Positions 1 through 13,800 of a stretch of 64,000 nucleotides of DNA are shown one piece after another; positions within the stretch are counted from its first letter, which is position 1; each line of letters begins with the position of its first letter. Below the pieces are notes generated by a model. That model did no database searches. It saw only the letters and a list, made by a program, of their open reading frames with translations, and had not been told where the DNA came from. The position numbers and the translations under genes were made by a program. Source of the stretch: Aspidiotus rigidus (Eukaryota > Arthropoda > Insecta > Hemiptera > Diaspididae); contig JAVHKY010000027.1 in assembly GCA_035079385.1 (NCBI GenBank), forward strand, positions 2,108,001 to 2,172,000. Direction: 5' to 3'.

Positions 1-1640
1 ACTGATTCAATATGGCGTGGCCTTGTTGTTTTTCTCTTATTGGGTTCACTTCACTGTTCACTACTCATTCTATCTTTGTCGCACCATTCTACACAGTATG
101 TACACTTCTACTACAACTACTCGTTACCGCGTTTAACAGCACGCAGCACGCCGCGGCGCTATAGGGACTCTTCTCTTCTTGTAACACGGATTCCGTAAAC
201 AGATGAAAATGACAATAAACAAAATGAATGCACGTGACCCCCCACCAACGAAATACGAACCATTGATTGGTGGATATACAATATCCTAGCAGCTTTAGCT
301 TTCCAGGCTAGGAAGCGAACGTGTGTGTAGCCGCTGCCGCCGCTGCCACTGCCGCCACTAACCGCAGCAGCGGCATATACAGTAATTAAAAACCTTCGTC
401 GAGATACTAAGAATCGAGCATTATCCTCTCTTTTCTCGGTTTTCTGTCTCACTCTTATTACGCGTCTCTCATTTGGAAGAGTAGACATATTTTTTACCAC
501 TGTTCTTCTCTCGCGATTATCGCCTGCAATGTGGAAGAGCTGTACTACATTACGTCATTTTTTTGGTTTAATTAGTCATAACGAAGAGATCTGATTTAAA
601 ATGTCGGGCCATGGAGAGGATTTAGGTCATCAAAAGTCGAAGAACGGAAGAAAAAGAACGCCTTTAAAATTTTGTAGTTGCGTTTCATTATAATAAGCGT
701 ATACATTCGTGCGATTGTAAATATCTATTATCATTGTACTTACCTCAACTATCTCTCATTCGGTATTCCTTTTTTTTCTCACTCTTATTGAACTCACTCT
801 CTCTTTCTTCTCTCTCAATAACATCTCGCCATCTCTCTACCCGTTGCTGTCATTAGTTACTACATTATGTAATGCCGAATACCAATACGTACACCTAAAA
901 AAAGATGTGAGTGTGGTAGAGCAACGCATGCGCGCTCTGTGCACGTGTGCTATCACCGGTAACTAACGAGTGACGTCCACTCCACTGAAAAAGTGATACG
1001 ACATTCCAGTTTTTCAAGATGAATACCTCCTTTTAAATTTGAGGAGAGGATACCAGAAAATTGATCTTCACCGGTAAGAGAGGGTTTGGGGACTATGATT
1101 TAGATATGGAAATTATGCGATATTGAATCTAATTCCGTGTCCACCATAAAATTTACGCACCCACTAGAAATATTTCGGGAAAATTAGGTAAAGCGTTACC
1201 GTCTTCTCTTTCTGCATAATTATCATTATGAGGAAATCAAACGCGAAATTAAGAAAGATGTCACTCGCAGTCGTACTCTGGAACAAACAATCGGGTTCAA
1301 CTCAAGAAAATGTGCACAATTTGAAATCTTTATCACAGGGTGTATTCATTTTTAGCGACATTTGTATCGCAAATCAACAGCGTAATGGTAGTTCTTCTAT
1401 ATTAAATACAATTTTATGTGACCGAATAATATCCAACGAGAAATTAACTGCTCCAAACTACGCCGAGGTCTCAATAATTGTACACTTGATTATCAAAATA
1501 TCAGCAATATCTGGATATAATTATTCCGGTCTATCCATTAATCAATCAAGGCTCAGGTTAAGAATTACCTTACATTTAGGTGATGAAAATTACCACAATA
1601 GTTGTATCGCAGGATTTCAATTTTCTGTAAATTGTAAAGA
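1..1640. other. No recognisable gene
   Basis: I see no gene I can support here. A GCC/GCT-rich triplet tract lies at about 332-377. A small ATG-led frame begins at 601 in a good initiation context and runs about 30 codons rich in Lys and Arg (it starts MSGHGEDLG), but nothing else supports it as an exon. The longer plus-strand frame at 1228-1761 has no family resemblance and no codon bias, and it runs over the relic described next. Confidence 0.4.
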
Positions 1641-1990
1641 AGAGTTCGGAGAACATTTCACACACTGGTTTTTACTCATTCTCCAGGCACCTTACTCACG
1701 AGGGGGTTCAGCTCATGTCTACTCCACATACTGGCCTTCTTTCAATGAAAAAATTACATAGTGAAGAAGAACTAGAGGAAATTCCTACTTCCACTTCAAC
1801 AGGCTATGGTCTTGATGATGTCCGTAGAACCCGAATTTGGTAATGCATATCATGTAGACAGAAGTACAATAGTACCGCTATTAGGTGGCGCACAGAGGCT
1901 AAAGCCCCTGCCCCGTGGCAGGTCTCCACTTGGAATTATACGGATACCGAAGTGAGTAAAATTATCCGCGATTCTATATTCGATTAAGAT
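1640..1990 (+). pseudogene. Coding-like relic, unidentified, with an in-frame stop
   Basis: One frame opens after a TAA near 1632 and reads through an acidic stretch (KKLHSEEELEEIPTS) to DVRRTRIW. It then meets TAA at 1841-1843. The same frame stays open afterwards (TAIRWRTEAKAPAPWQ, then an NYTDTE segment) until about 1987. An overlapping frame in the 1850-1950 part also reads like protein. Composition is far more protein-like than the surroundings. It could be a decayed transposon or an old exon whose donor is TTTG/GTAATG at 1839. I do not recognise the family. Confidence 0.3.
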
Positions 1991-2480
1991 CGAGGTCAGT
2001 GGCGTAGCCAAGGAGGGGAAGAGGAACTAAAAAATTTGTTTTAAATATAAAATTTTGTTCATAAAAACTCCTCAGGAGAATTATCACGCGCAACCCTCTT
2101 CCCTCTCGAAAATTTTCTGATTATGTATTCTGGCTGAGGCAGATTTTCGGAATATATCGATTAATCCCGAAGCCACACTAACGGATTTTATGACATTGTC
2201 ATGCAAATTAAGCAGCAATGTAGCCGCAATCAGTGTTGAGCTTTCTTAAGTGCCAGTGATGTCTCTACTGAAGAGATATGTCTTAGTAAATGTGTAAAAA
2301 GCTGAGGCGGATTTGGATTAAATAATCGATCTTACATGTTGTTCAAAATAAGTTGTCATTCAGATGTTCACAAGACAATTTGGTATACCGCCCGATGGGA
2401 AGAGAGATTGCGTAAATAAGACAATTTGTTACTTGCGCAGAGGGGGATTTCATGATTGACGTATAATCTTCTTCTGAATT
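1991..2480. other. Intergenic, one hAT-like end
   Basis: Position 1999 carries CAGTGGCGTAGCCA, the kind of terminal motif seen on hAT-type elements, and related ends occur elsewhere in this window (36094, 41044). I found no matching opposite end nearby. Nothing else is recognisable in this stretch. Confidence 0.35.
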
Positions 2481-2482
2481 GG

Positions 2483-2625
2483 ATATGTAACCTGCGATGA
2501 GAAAAGGATGCTCATTGCCCACTGGCGCAGGAACAACATTTCTCTCTGATTAGACATCTAATCAGAGAGAAATGGCGCTCCTGTCAGTGGGTAATAGCAT
2601 CCTTTTCTCATCGCAGGTCACATAT
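2483..2625. mobile_element. Palindromic MITE, family 1 copy a
   Basis: This is a nearly complete inverted repeat of about 143 bp. The outer arms read ATATGTAACCTGCGATGAG and the reverse complement of ATATGTGACCTGCGATGAG, continuing through GGATGCT and the CCCACTG motif. The centre is a perfect hairpin: 18 nt at 2537-2554 pair with 2557-2574 around a 2-nt loop. It has no coding capacity. A second copy lies at 22744-22880, which shows that this is a mobile family and not a one-off palindrome. Confidence 0.75.
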
Positions 2626-3140
2626 AATCGGTTATCAAAATCGAAAAATCCCTCACCCCTGAATTAGCTTCTCTGCTCACCTTGAAGAACTTAGTATGAA
2701 GGAGATCCCGCAAGTTGCGAGTTTTTTGTCCAAGTCGCCAACACCCGTGTCTCGTCGGTCCTTTGATCGTGACGCCCCTGTTATTGATTCTATCAATTTT
2801 CAAAACAAACCAACTCTCTTTTCACGTTCCGTCTTCTACTAGATTGTTATAGAAACGATATAGTAGGAGTTACATTCCTCTGACTTCCCTTTCAATTCTG
2901 CAATTTGCGTCCTTACGACTACAACCTTGATTCTAGGTGTAAATCCAAGTCCTACCCCTGATTCCTATTTGCGTTCGTGGTTTTATATGTGTCCTTGTTT
3001 TATACTACCTACTCGCACAGTCGCACGTTCGGGATTGTCTTCATTAACTGTACTAATCGAGGGTATTTCTTTGTTTCTACTTCTTCTGAATAAAGATTAA
3101 ACTCTCACCACATTGAGAGTTTAAGCTGGAAAGTCCACAT
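2626..3140. other. Intergenic, short hairpin only
   Basis: No gene is seen. A small hairpin (arm TAAACTCTCA and its complement, 6-nt loop) sits at about 3097-3122. Confidence 0.4.
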
Positions 3141-3480
3141 TGTTCTAAGTTCTCCCCTATCAGATACAGCTCAATATAAGAATTTTTTCCAAGTCCCTTT
3201 CCCATCAAATAGATTGAAAGTCAAAATTTCTTCAAGTCCCCCTCCTATCATATAGCTCAGAGGTAAGAATTTTTTTAAGTCCCTTTCCCATCATAAATGG
3301 CTTGCAGGTCGACATTTTTCAAAGTCTTTTTCCTATCACCTACAGCTCCGAGGTTGAACTTTTTCTAAGTTCCACACTTTTCCGGGCGGCGCCCGGCACC
3401 CGTAATTTTCCTTCAATTCCTCCAATCTAACACCCTTCTCTCCCTATAAAACAGATTCTCTGTTAAATAGAAGTAGAGGA
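3140..3480. repeat. Minisatellite array, about 45-bp unit, diverged
   Basis: About five degenerate units of 43-46 bp follow one another. Each has AAGTCCC, then CCTATCA, then a TATAGCTC-like core, then GTCGAAATTTTTC. The same unit recurs at 38410-38490, 44890-45010, 54000-54480 and 54890-55500, and inside the MITE at 7119. The array is followed at 3380-3480 by a GGCGGCGCCCGGC segment and a CCTATAAAACAG segment. These also follow the 54-kb arrays, so the whole composite is dispersed. Confidence 0.65.
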
Positions 3481-6400
3481 AGAAAAAGGTCATACGTATA
3501 GTGTACTACAATCAAGCTGAAGAAGAAGTAGAGGGGTCAGTGGATCAATGCCTTGACCTACTATAGGGACTTGAAATAGAATCTCGACTGTATGTTAGGT
3601 GAACTTATGATTTTAGTCTAGTATAATGTTTAGTAAAAAGGGCTTTTACAGAGTGTACTAAATTATATACTATAAGCTAATTTGCTGGTGGGACCATTCG
3701 CTCCATTCGTTTACCATCCTCCTTTCTTAGCCTAGTACACAGTATACTGTATTTTCGTTTACATCAAACCACAGGGCACGTTTCTGCCTTCATTTTGGGA
3801 CTTGGAATTGCGACCTCTGACAACATACGTTTCACCAAAAGCCTCGTCATTTCAAATACTTAAATACTTATGGTATATAAAAAGTCGTGAAACATAATCT
3901 TTATTCTTTGACTCTGCTAAAATATTTTTTCCATTTTGTCAAGTCAATTTCTCGGTTAATATCCAAGTTGGAAAATTTTTTGATCAATTGAATTTTTCAT
4001 ACCATAGGCAGCGAAAGATCTTTTCTGTTTCATCTCTATCTGTTCTATTTATCTTTATGAGGGACATGAAACTTGGCCACTATTTTTCTCGAGATTTGTA
4101 GTCGAAAATCAAACCGGTTCTCTCCATCCTAAGGCAATACAACCATGCAAACACAGAGAGGTAAAATAGTGGATGATCCTTCCACCTTTGATAATAGGAA
4201 TTGAGATTTTTTTTCGACGTATAGTTTTCGGTTATTATTCACGATTCATGTAAGCCATTAAAACTCGTACGTATACGATTGACTGACGGCTATAGGTACC
4301 TAACTCAATTAGAGAGAGGAAAAAGTGAACATTTCTTATAATTAGGGTTCGACGATAAAATATACTTCAGTTTGAAATATTAATACGGAATACGTAAATC
4401 AATAGGTTATTGTAGTCTAATTTCTCCTCATTATGGTACAACGCGAAAATTGTCACCGAAGTATTGCGCGCTGAGAGGATTATTATTCTATATGTCCAAA
4501 AGAAATTTTGGCGTAAATCCATCTAGATGATATTATTTTTAGGGACGAGATAATGAATATCGGAACTTTATTATGTTGGATACTGCGTGTTAGCATCCCG
4601 AGAGAGTGTACGGACGACAATGTTTCAGTCATACATTTCTTTCAAGCGGAAAAGCAGGCTGGGTAACGAAGTAAGAGACGCCCGATCAACTCGACGATGA
4701 TGGTCGAACAGGCAAACGAAATTCATTTTTCAAGCCTTTTTCGCACAGCGACGCGACATTGAAAACGCGTCGTCATACGTAAAGATTTCCGAAACCGAAA
4801 TACAATATATTTGTATGTATGTATATATAGGTATATACTCGAATGCCGAGCTAGGGCGCAAGGATTCAGCGTCCGGGCGAGGGGTTTTTCATTTGTTAGA
4901 AACTTAAATATTTCTCCCCTCCGTTGTTCGTTTTTAGTATTGATCTTTTTAGTAAATGAAATGTTTCGTTTTTCTTTCGTTTTCGACTAATTCCCTTTGT
5001 ATATCGTGTACCTACTTTATTCCTTGGTGGGTCCGACTGATGTCTGTCAGCCTACTAGATGTCGTTGCGTTCCTCAACTTTTGGTCACTGGAGTAAAGTT
5101 CGAGGTGGAACGTTATATGTACATATTCTTTTCTGCAAAAGTACGTGAATTACGTAGGCGTGCAGGAGATGCAAATTCAAAATATCTACTCGAGTTCTTT
5201 ACTTGATTGAAATTCGCCCTTCAATCGAGCGATATTTAATGCGATCGTCAAAATGAAATCATGGTATCCGAACCATTGCTTGATATCACCATTTTTATTA
5301 TCTGACAAATTCTAAATTTTAAATGGCAAAAAATTTTCTTAGAATTTCGTAGATGGTCTACTCAAAATTCCTTGCAAATGTAAGTGATGGCAAGTATGAA
5401 ATATACAACACACGACACAGTTCTGGAGGATGGAAATCTATGTCGGAGGGGGGAAAGGATTATTTTGAAACAACGAAAAATGCACAAAAGGCTCCTCTTC
5501 TGCGGGGTATAGACTTGCCACCTCTCGCATGTGAGGCGCCGAGGCGGTCTCTTAACACTCTAACACTCTGCATATCGGATGGAGGAGGAGAGCCGACCCC
5601 CTAGTCGAATTTCAGGTTCAAACGCGTAAGAATGTTTCCGAGACTTGAAGAGAATTTTTCGAAAAATTTCTGATTTTTACCTCTTTTATAGATGTCGGAC
5701 AGCAATAATCTATTTTGGGCATTTTTCACTCGACCTTTTCGGATTATGCCAATACAAATTAGTCCTTTCCGATTGTAAATTTTTTCAAAATTGAAAATCG
5801 CTGGGCCTACCAACAGACATCAGATTTCATTAAGAAATTCAACGGATATTTATTTTTCTCTTCTTCACACGACCTAAGAAATACAAAATATTTCGCCTTT
5901 ATTCGTACGACCCAACTACTTTTTTACATAGTACACATGAACACATGTAAAACGTATTGCCAACGATGTTTTTCACGGCGTTTTAGCTGTAGTCAATGCT
6001 GAGCTCATACGAAAACTAAAAAGATGAGAATCATCGATGTTTAGAATTTTCGTTGGAAATGAAAAAAGGTTGAAAATATTGAATTTAAATATTACGTGTG
6101 CGATAGATAACGGTAATTATTAATTTAGTTCATTAGCGTATAACAACTATTGATTTGTTAGCTTGATTGATGATACCTTTCGGTCTGTTAGACCTATCTA
6201 TTGAAAATATAAAGTTGGAAATTTGCCGACTCTCTCTAATACAATGTCATCAACATTCTTCCTTGATTTGAAGTTTCCTATATAGGCGACAGATTGATTT
6301 TTAAATCATTTTAGCTGCGTAGCTTCGACCAACGGATGAATTTCGACAAAGTCGTTCAATTAGGTATTCTGAATCATTTCTAGTCTCTCCTTCGATGACT

Positions 6401-7118
6401 CGTTGTTGAAATGGGAAACACTATAAGTAGGCCTACCTTGTCTATATCTTTAACGAATTATCATTTCTGATCTATTATTTGTAGAGAACTAAAAGTGACG
6501 AGTCGGTTAAAAAAGACAAAATTAACCTAAATTGTGACGAATTGTTGTCGAGTTTATTACAAATCATAAATTACTATGACATGTTGGTCAAAAAAAGCGA
6601 ATAGGTAAAACAATCTACGAAGCTATGGAAAATAAATAGGAAAGATTCAAGAATTAACGAATAACAAATCGATCAAAAATCGTGAATAAGTAATTATATT
6701 GTACTTATATTCCAGAATAGCGTAAATCGAACAAGAAGTTAATTGAGCAAATTTAATGAGGTATTTCAAGAGTATAGTTTGAAGATACTGTTCACTAGCT
6801 GGATAACTTGAGGTACCTAACACAACACTGGGCTACAGATTAATTGAGCAAGCTTACATTTTAAAGGAATTTTGATTTTAAGTCCTTTGTTTAAGGTTCC
6901 ACATCTGAATAATTCGGACCTCATTTACACATGATAGATTAATCTAACTGTTCCGCGAAATTATTTCTCCTTATTGAAAATTTAATTTCGAACGGGTAAA
7001 ATATCGCCCAAAACCTGCGTTTTTTTCTGACGTCTCAGCTGTCATTTAATGCGCCGAAGAAGATCGGAAACTTTTGTACATATATTAGGCATGTATAAGT
7101 ATAATTATATTTTTTTAG
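3481..7118. other. Intergenic, no gene recognised
   Basis: This is AT-rich sequence. The open frames (for example 5353-5604 and 5601-5813) are short, without recognisable domains, and lack paired splice sites. Nothing is supported. Confidence 0.45.
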
Positions 7119-7374
7119 CGGAGAACCCGCTATCCCTTTTATTGGGGGTACTGCCAGGAATTTTTCGTTCGCGAGCGCGAACGAGGTTGATGACGTCACA
7201 GAGAGGGGCGGGGGACTCGGAAAAATTCCTACCTCCGAGCTATATATGATAGGAGGGGGACTTGAAAAGACGACGACTTCCTTGAAATTGCAGCGCATTC
7301 AAGTTGTCACGTCACGATTTTAGGACTTGGAAAACTTCAGGTTCTAGGGGACTCGGGTACAGCGGGTTCTCCGC
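7119..7374. mobile_element. MITE with inverted termini and internal CRE
   Basis: The terminal inverted repeats are AGCGGAGAACCCGCT at 7119-7133 and its exact reverse complement at 7360-7374. Inside is a GC-rich palindromic core (TTCGCGAGCGCGAA), then TGACGTCA at 7191-7198, then one unit and a half of the 45-bp minisatellite (CGAGCTATATATGATAGGAG). Left-end copies occur at 35147 and 38302 with the same order of blocks. It has no coding capacity, so it would be non-autonomous. Confidence 0.7.
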
Positions 7375-9677
7375 TGCCTGCAATGGCATCTAATTTTTTT
7401 CCTCTCATCGTGATTAATTTTCCCTTCTCTATTTATGTTCTCGTTTTTTTCCCTTTGCTTTTTTTTCAAATATTATTTTTTATTGAGTCAACCACCTGGT
7501 ATGATCAATACGATTGGCCGAGAAATAGGCCTACCTATGAATTATTTGATGTCCAATAAATAAACCAATAATATACTTACCCCAGCAAAGCACACAATGA
7601 ATAACCTAATCGCTACAATTACGAAGAAGCCAAGCGATTTGAAAGAAAATTCATTCGAGTTTAACTTTCTGCATTTTTTATAATATATTTGTTTTATAAT
7701 TCATATAGGAATATAAATTTTGTATTTTCTTAATTTGTATCTCGTCTCATTTCTTTCAATTATATGCCTTTCTCTCTTACTTCTCGTATTACTCCTACAG
7801 ATTTAAATTCTTAGCAAAGTTGATACGGTTTTTCTGTTTAATTTAATTTAAGAATTTTGCAAATTACAAAGAAAATTATTGAAGCACCTACAATTTTTTT
7901 TCAGCGTCGTGAATACATTGAAACGAGCAATAACTTTGATCAGCGCAGTCTGTATAAATTATTTATGATTCCCACAGTGGTATTAATGACGTCGGATGTC
8001 TTAATAATTATTTCATCTCGCTTCTTCGATCCTCATCTTCTGTGTGGAACACAAATAAAAAGTTTTCATCGTGAAACGCGAGCTGAATTCGATTTCCACT
8101 CGAAATGTCCCCGTATACGGCTTAGGTAGTCTTCTCCTTCGCATAGAATTTACAGTAGTGGGGGAAGGTATACGCATAGGTAAAAGTTATTCTGACTAAA
8201 TATTGTTGTAGGCTCTTCAAAAATGCTTTTCGTTTGTCCGACGATACGGGAGCGAATACGAATTTACGAATTTCGTTTAACGAAGCTAGTGTATTGCTAT
8301 CTCATCGTAAGTTTATGCGACGGAACCCTGACAAGAAAATGGAGGTCGAAAAGCGACACATTTCGCGTGCCATCTTTTCCCTCTTCTGTTCTTCCTCGAA
8401 CTTTTCACATCCTCTCCTCAGCATTTTTTTTTTTTTTCGTTTCATTTTTATCAGTCGCAGAAGTATCACTACGTGATACTGGTCTAAATAGGCAGTAACG
8501 TTTAGCGAATTAATAATGTCTCACCTACTAGAAGTGACTACCAAGAGATTATTTCACAAAAGAATCGTCCTAATTAGAGATGGTCTATGAAACCGCTATA
8601 CAATTGTCTGCAGGTCTGTTTTATAGGTATATATAGTTAAATGTTCCCTTTATTCATGAACTTCGATCATTTCTCAGAAAATCAAAGAGATAATCTACCG
8701 CTATAAATTCTGTAATAGTAGAGATAATAATTATTGGTGGCAAATTTCACCGACTGAATTTTCAGTGGCTAAAAAGAGTACTATGTGAATATTAAGACTA
8801 GACAGATTATCTTTCAGAGAAGAGCCTCAAATTTCCTCTCCGAATAACCTACATAAGCCTAATAGTTTGTAGCTGAAACAATTCAATCATAATAATATCA
8901 ATTTATTCGATAAATACGAACATTTTTTTCATAGACAGGCATTCATTGAGGATATTTTATCAGACAAAAAATGTTCTCTCTACAACTCTTGTTGTTAGAG
9001 GAGAACCTGTTAGTGTTGGTCATATCATCTTCGGAATTTCTAGGAAAAAAAGTTTTTTCTTTGAAAAATAAGTTTTTTTTTTTTCAATTATTGATGACCA
9101 CATGCAATTTTCTTTCAGATGCTTCATATGAGAACATCTCAACGAAAAGGAAATTGGTGAAGTGGTGGACTGCTTGTCATTATTGAAATGGTTACAAGTT
9201 TTGGGGAAAAGTCAATGGAACTTATAAATTAAAAACATGCAAGACGTAAGTATTTTTCATTGAATGATTCCTTAATTCTTCTCTAAATGTGTTCGTGTCG
9301 GTGGAATCATATTTCATGATCATCGCTAAAACAGTATACAGTACACTACGCATTCTGGTCAAATTTTCCCTCATAAGTTGACGGTCAATATATCAATTGA
9401 TGTTACGTGTACTTGTAGTGCGGCGACTCTCTTTCACTTTTTCAAACACACACCCTATTTCATGAGCGATCGCAACTATCCAAATCAACCCTTCGAGACG
9501 AGGGTATTATCATGCTGTAATGTAATGTACACCGAAACCAACCAGTTCAGTAATACGCAGCTTGTCAAACATACTGTCGTCGGTTTCATTCATCAGCGCG
9601 TTCCGCATGTAGAAACACGCGGTGCAGGGCGCATAGGATGTTCAGATAGTAGAACATACCTTCTAGTAATAGAATAA

Positions 9678-9708
<31 letters not shown>

Positions 9709-10800
9709 CCCAACACGTCCCGTAAAATTACGGACCTAATCTCTCGAACATTGAATTTACAGAAATATCGAACTTTAGACTAATATTATACTTGCAAGCC
9801 ACCTCTTTCCGACCCTTTTTTTTGTAGGTACTTTTTTTTCTTTTTTGATTTTACTCTTTATAAACTTTTGAAGAACGTCTAAATCATAATTATTCTTTAT
9901 TAACTGAATTCAAACTCGACACTAGCCCTGACAACGGACTGTTATGTCGAAGTAATTATTTTCACCATTATCCCTTTTATTTTATTTGTACTTTTTTTTG
10001 TAACTGTGGTTGGATGTATTAAAAAAAAAAACATATCTTTGTCATAGAATGCGTACTGTTGCATTGCAACCAATGGTAAAACGTACCTTTTCTATCTCAA
10101 AATGAAATACTTCTTATAGTCCAATTTCTACCTCATTTTTTTTTTACTTTCTGATTTTCCTCTTCTCTTGTTTGGTTGCATTAAGCATATCATCTTCCAT
10201 TTTGACTCTTGTATTTATGTACAAATATTTTGGTATGAGCTTCATAATCTTTCTGAACCACCCCTTCTACCGCAACAACAGAATGTCGATAGTCCTGCAT
10301 TGTAATTTTCTATCACCAGTTATTTCAATTAACCTATAAAACGACTGCCCGTAGCCGTTAAAATGAAGGGATTTCGCTAATTTCTCTGAAAAGAAAAAGA
10401 CTTGATGGTTCATTGCAATATTTAAATTTTTGTAATTTTTAATTTTCCCACTCGATTAATCACGATAAATTTAAAATTCGTACAATTTACATTTTGTTTT
10501 TCTCCTCTATTAAGTATACCAAAAAAGACTTGTGTTAAAGGCGAAAAAATGAAATTTTGCAGAAATTTAAATTTAAAGAACTCACAATTTCAATTTATTT
10601 CATTTCAGAGAAATAATTTGTTCAAAAATTTCATTCTTCTTGTCAATCGATTTCACTCTTTGTACCACATCTTTCTTACATTCAGTAACAAAATTTTTTT
10701 TTTTCTTCATATTCATACACTTGTATTTTGTATATTTATAATAAATTGTATAAATTTTCCAAACGCACTCTCCCACAGTACAAAATTAACAACTCAAACG
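7375..10800. other. Intergenic, AT-rich
   Basis: No gene is recognised. A homopolymer of 28 T lies at 9681-9708 and shorter T tracts are frequent. The short frames found here look like chance. Confidence 0.45.
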
Positions 10801-13800
10801 ATCGTTTCTTAAGCGAAAACTAATAAATGAGAGAGAAAAAAAGAAAGAAATAAAAAGATATAACCTGCGACAAAATCTTCATGCAGAATCAAACAGAATG
10901 ACGTAGATTAATAACAATTCCTATTATAGGATGTTTTCACAACAAAATAACACATAATACACTTAGACAGAGAGAAAAAAGAATAATAATGTAAAATATC
11001 AAACGTTTTTGAATGAGAGTGAAAAGTTATCTATCTGTGTAAACAAGGGTCAAGAAATATGATGAACAATATCCACAGTCCATAATGCAAAATAGGTACA
11101 GAGAAAAGATGCAAACGCAATTGAGAAAAACAATTAAAAAATACTGATTTCTTTAGCACCATAATTTGATGAATTTATTTGACTAATGTGATAGTTGAGA
11201 GACTCAAAAATGTCACGGAATTGAAGTAATTTCAAATGAAAATGGAAATGGAAATAACAATTATAAGATAATTTGCAGCCTAGTAAAATCTAAAGAGTTC
11301 CGAAAAAAAAAAATAATAAAAATAAAATGAAAGACTGAACTGAGACAGCAACAATAACAAGTACGCTATAAAGTACACCTACATGAGGAATAACTAAAGC
11401 GTCTGCTAATCAGCTGATACTTTAAATTTTGTTTTGTACTGAAATAATAAAATCAATTAAATTTTCAAAAGATAAATTCTGGATACATGGTCGTACAACA
11501 GAAATTTATCAAGAAAATGGTGAGTTTTTCCATAACTTAATCATTCCCTTACAAATGGAGATATCTCGTCGTCCTTACGTGATCTACATTTGCATTCTGT
11601 CTACATAATGCAGAAACAAAGAGTTCATTCAAAATCAGATCAGCTCCTTCTTCCTCAAAATTAACTGTCGGATAAATGGATATTGTTCACCTTGTATTCC
11701 TTGAATTTTGTTGAACTTACACCGAAAAAGAAAAAAGTGAAGGAAAAATATTAATTTGAATTTTGTGCATTCAGTATCAGTCTTTGGAAAATATTATGAT
11801 TTTAAAATCTATCTTCCTTGCTCCAACAAACGACTACACATTATCCTGCATGATTGGGTAAATTAATAAATTCACCTCTCGATACTAAAAACTAAAAAAA
11901 AAAAAATTACTCCAATTAATAAGTTAAAGGTTAATTGTTGGTTAAAGATATTATTTTACAGAAATACAAACAGTATTTTCATAATACTAAAACTAACAAA
12001 ACTCTTACGGATAAGAAAAACAAAAACAATCAATCAATCAAATAAAAGAAAAATTCGATCATAATTACATAAAGCAATTACTTTTACATTCCAAGATGAA
12101 TCACATGGCCACAAAAAATACTCAATGACAGAGAAAAGAAACAAACAAAATAAAATAATCATGAATAATTTGCATGATCGACATAGCGTCTTTTGTATTT
12201 ATTTATATTTTACCATTAGTAGGAATGATGTTAAATAATACGCAAACAAATGAAAGAGTGTCCTTCTTTAAACAAAGATAACAATTATATATTATTAGAT
12301 AATACAGTATTATAGCAAGACGGAAAAAAATGATTGTGATTTACGACTAGCAAAAAAGTACCACAGTCTTGTAATAAGAAAATTGATTTTTATTTTCATT
12401 CTCTTTTTCACTTCTTCAATTATAGCGTAAACACGGTAAGTAGTAAATGCTTGTCAATAAAGATAAACATTTTCTTTGTTTTAATACAATTTGACAAGAA
12501 AGAAAAACAACTTTTTTTCCTCTTCATCTTCATAAAAAAGTTTGTCAGAGAAAAATTATAACAGGAAGAAAAAAAAAACAAAAAACAAAGATAAAACAAA
12601 ATTAATAGTTATTACAATTTAACCCATTTTGATAATAATGACAGTTAAGTAAAAAAGATGGAAGCTGTCAATATATTCTTTTTCTTCTTGTTATTTTTTA
12701 TGTAAATATAATAATAATAAAGTTTGTAATGATGTATCCATCAATAAGATATTATAGTACATATCTTTTTTTTTATTTATTTTTTTATTTTTTTGTAAGA
12801 AAAAAAAGTAAGTTGGTAACATTGATTAGTTTGTTCTCAATCACAAAATTTGGTAAACAAGTTGGTAGATGAAAAATGGCAATATGATACAATATAATTA
12901 TGCGTAACTTACAATAACTTCTATCAAGAAAGAACAATACGCTTTGTTTGTACAATTCCTGATGCCATTTTTTATCCTTTCTTTTAATAATTTGTTTCAT
13001 AATACAATGTTAGTACAAACATAGGGACATACTACACTTTGTAACGCTACAGCAAATTTACCCTCAATCAAGTAGGTACATACTTCTTTTTGACCATCAT
13101 TTATAATTTGAACTCATTTTGTTACAACGCTATACCTATACTACAAACGCTACGCATATCACAGTAAAGTTTGGAAGATGGAAAATAAAATAAAACTCAA
13201 CTTGGTAACAGATGGATTTGTTTTTTCCTCTTATTCTTATCATAATAAGAGTAATCTACAAGTAATGTCACAGAGTTTCTTCATTTACATACAAAATTAT
13301 GAAGTATTTTGTCAGCATACTGACGTATAAATACACAAACATACCAATCAACGACCAAGAGAGTAATCGCATCCATTGTTTTACTCTCATATTGAGCTCA
13401 TTGTGGTCTTATATTGATTTTGATTCATTTGTCATGCAATCATATTACTTATCTACTCGCAAATAAAATGGAGATTGAAATGAATTCGGCAAAATACTCC
13501 AGTGATTCCTTTCACCGTAAATAGTTTGTAATTCGAAAAAATAATCGACTACTAAGTACATACAGCGTATTGTCAAATATCAACTGTTTTAACTTAGAGT
13601 AGTTTGATGAATCAGAAAGTTGAAGTTTTTAGGAAACAATTTCCAATGCATATCAACAGGTACACATAAAGCTAGAAAAATGCGAAAAGCTCGCTAAACC
13701 CTCCCTCACCCAAATACAAAAAGAAGCTTTAATTTTGAAAACATACCCTGGCTATTCCTATAAAATACCACTCCATATAGAACTGGGAATTGGGGTTGAG

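Noticed and set aside
1228..1761. 177-codon plus-strand ORF
   Set aside because: No domain, no codon bias and no splice context. It overlaps the better protein-like frame from 1640 on. Long chance frames occur in such sequence.
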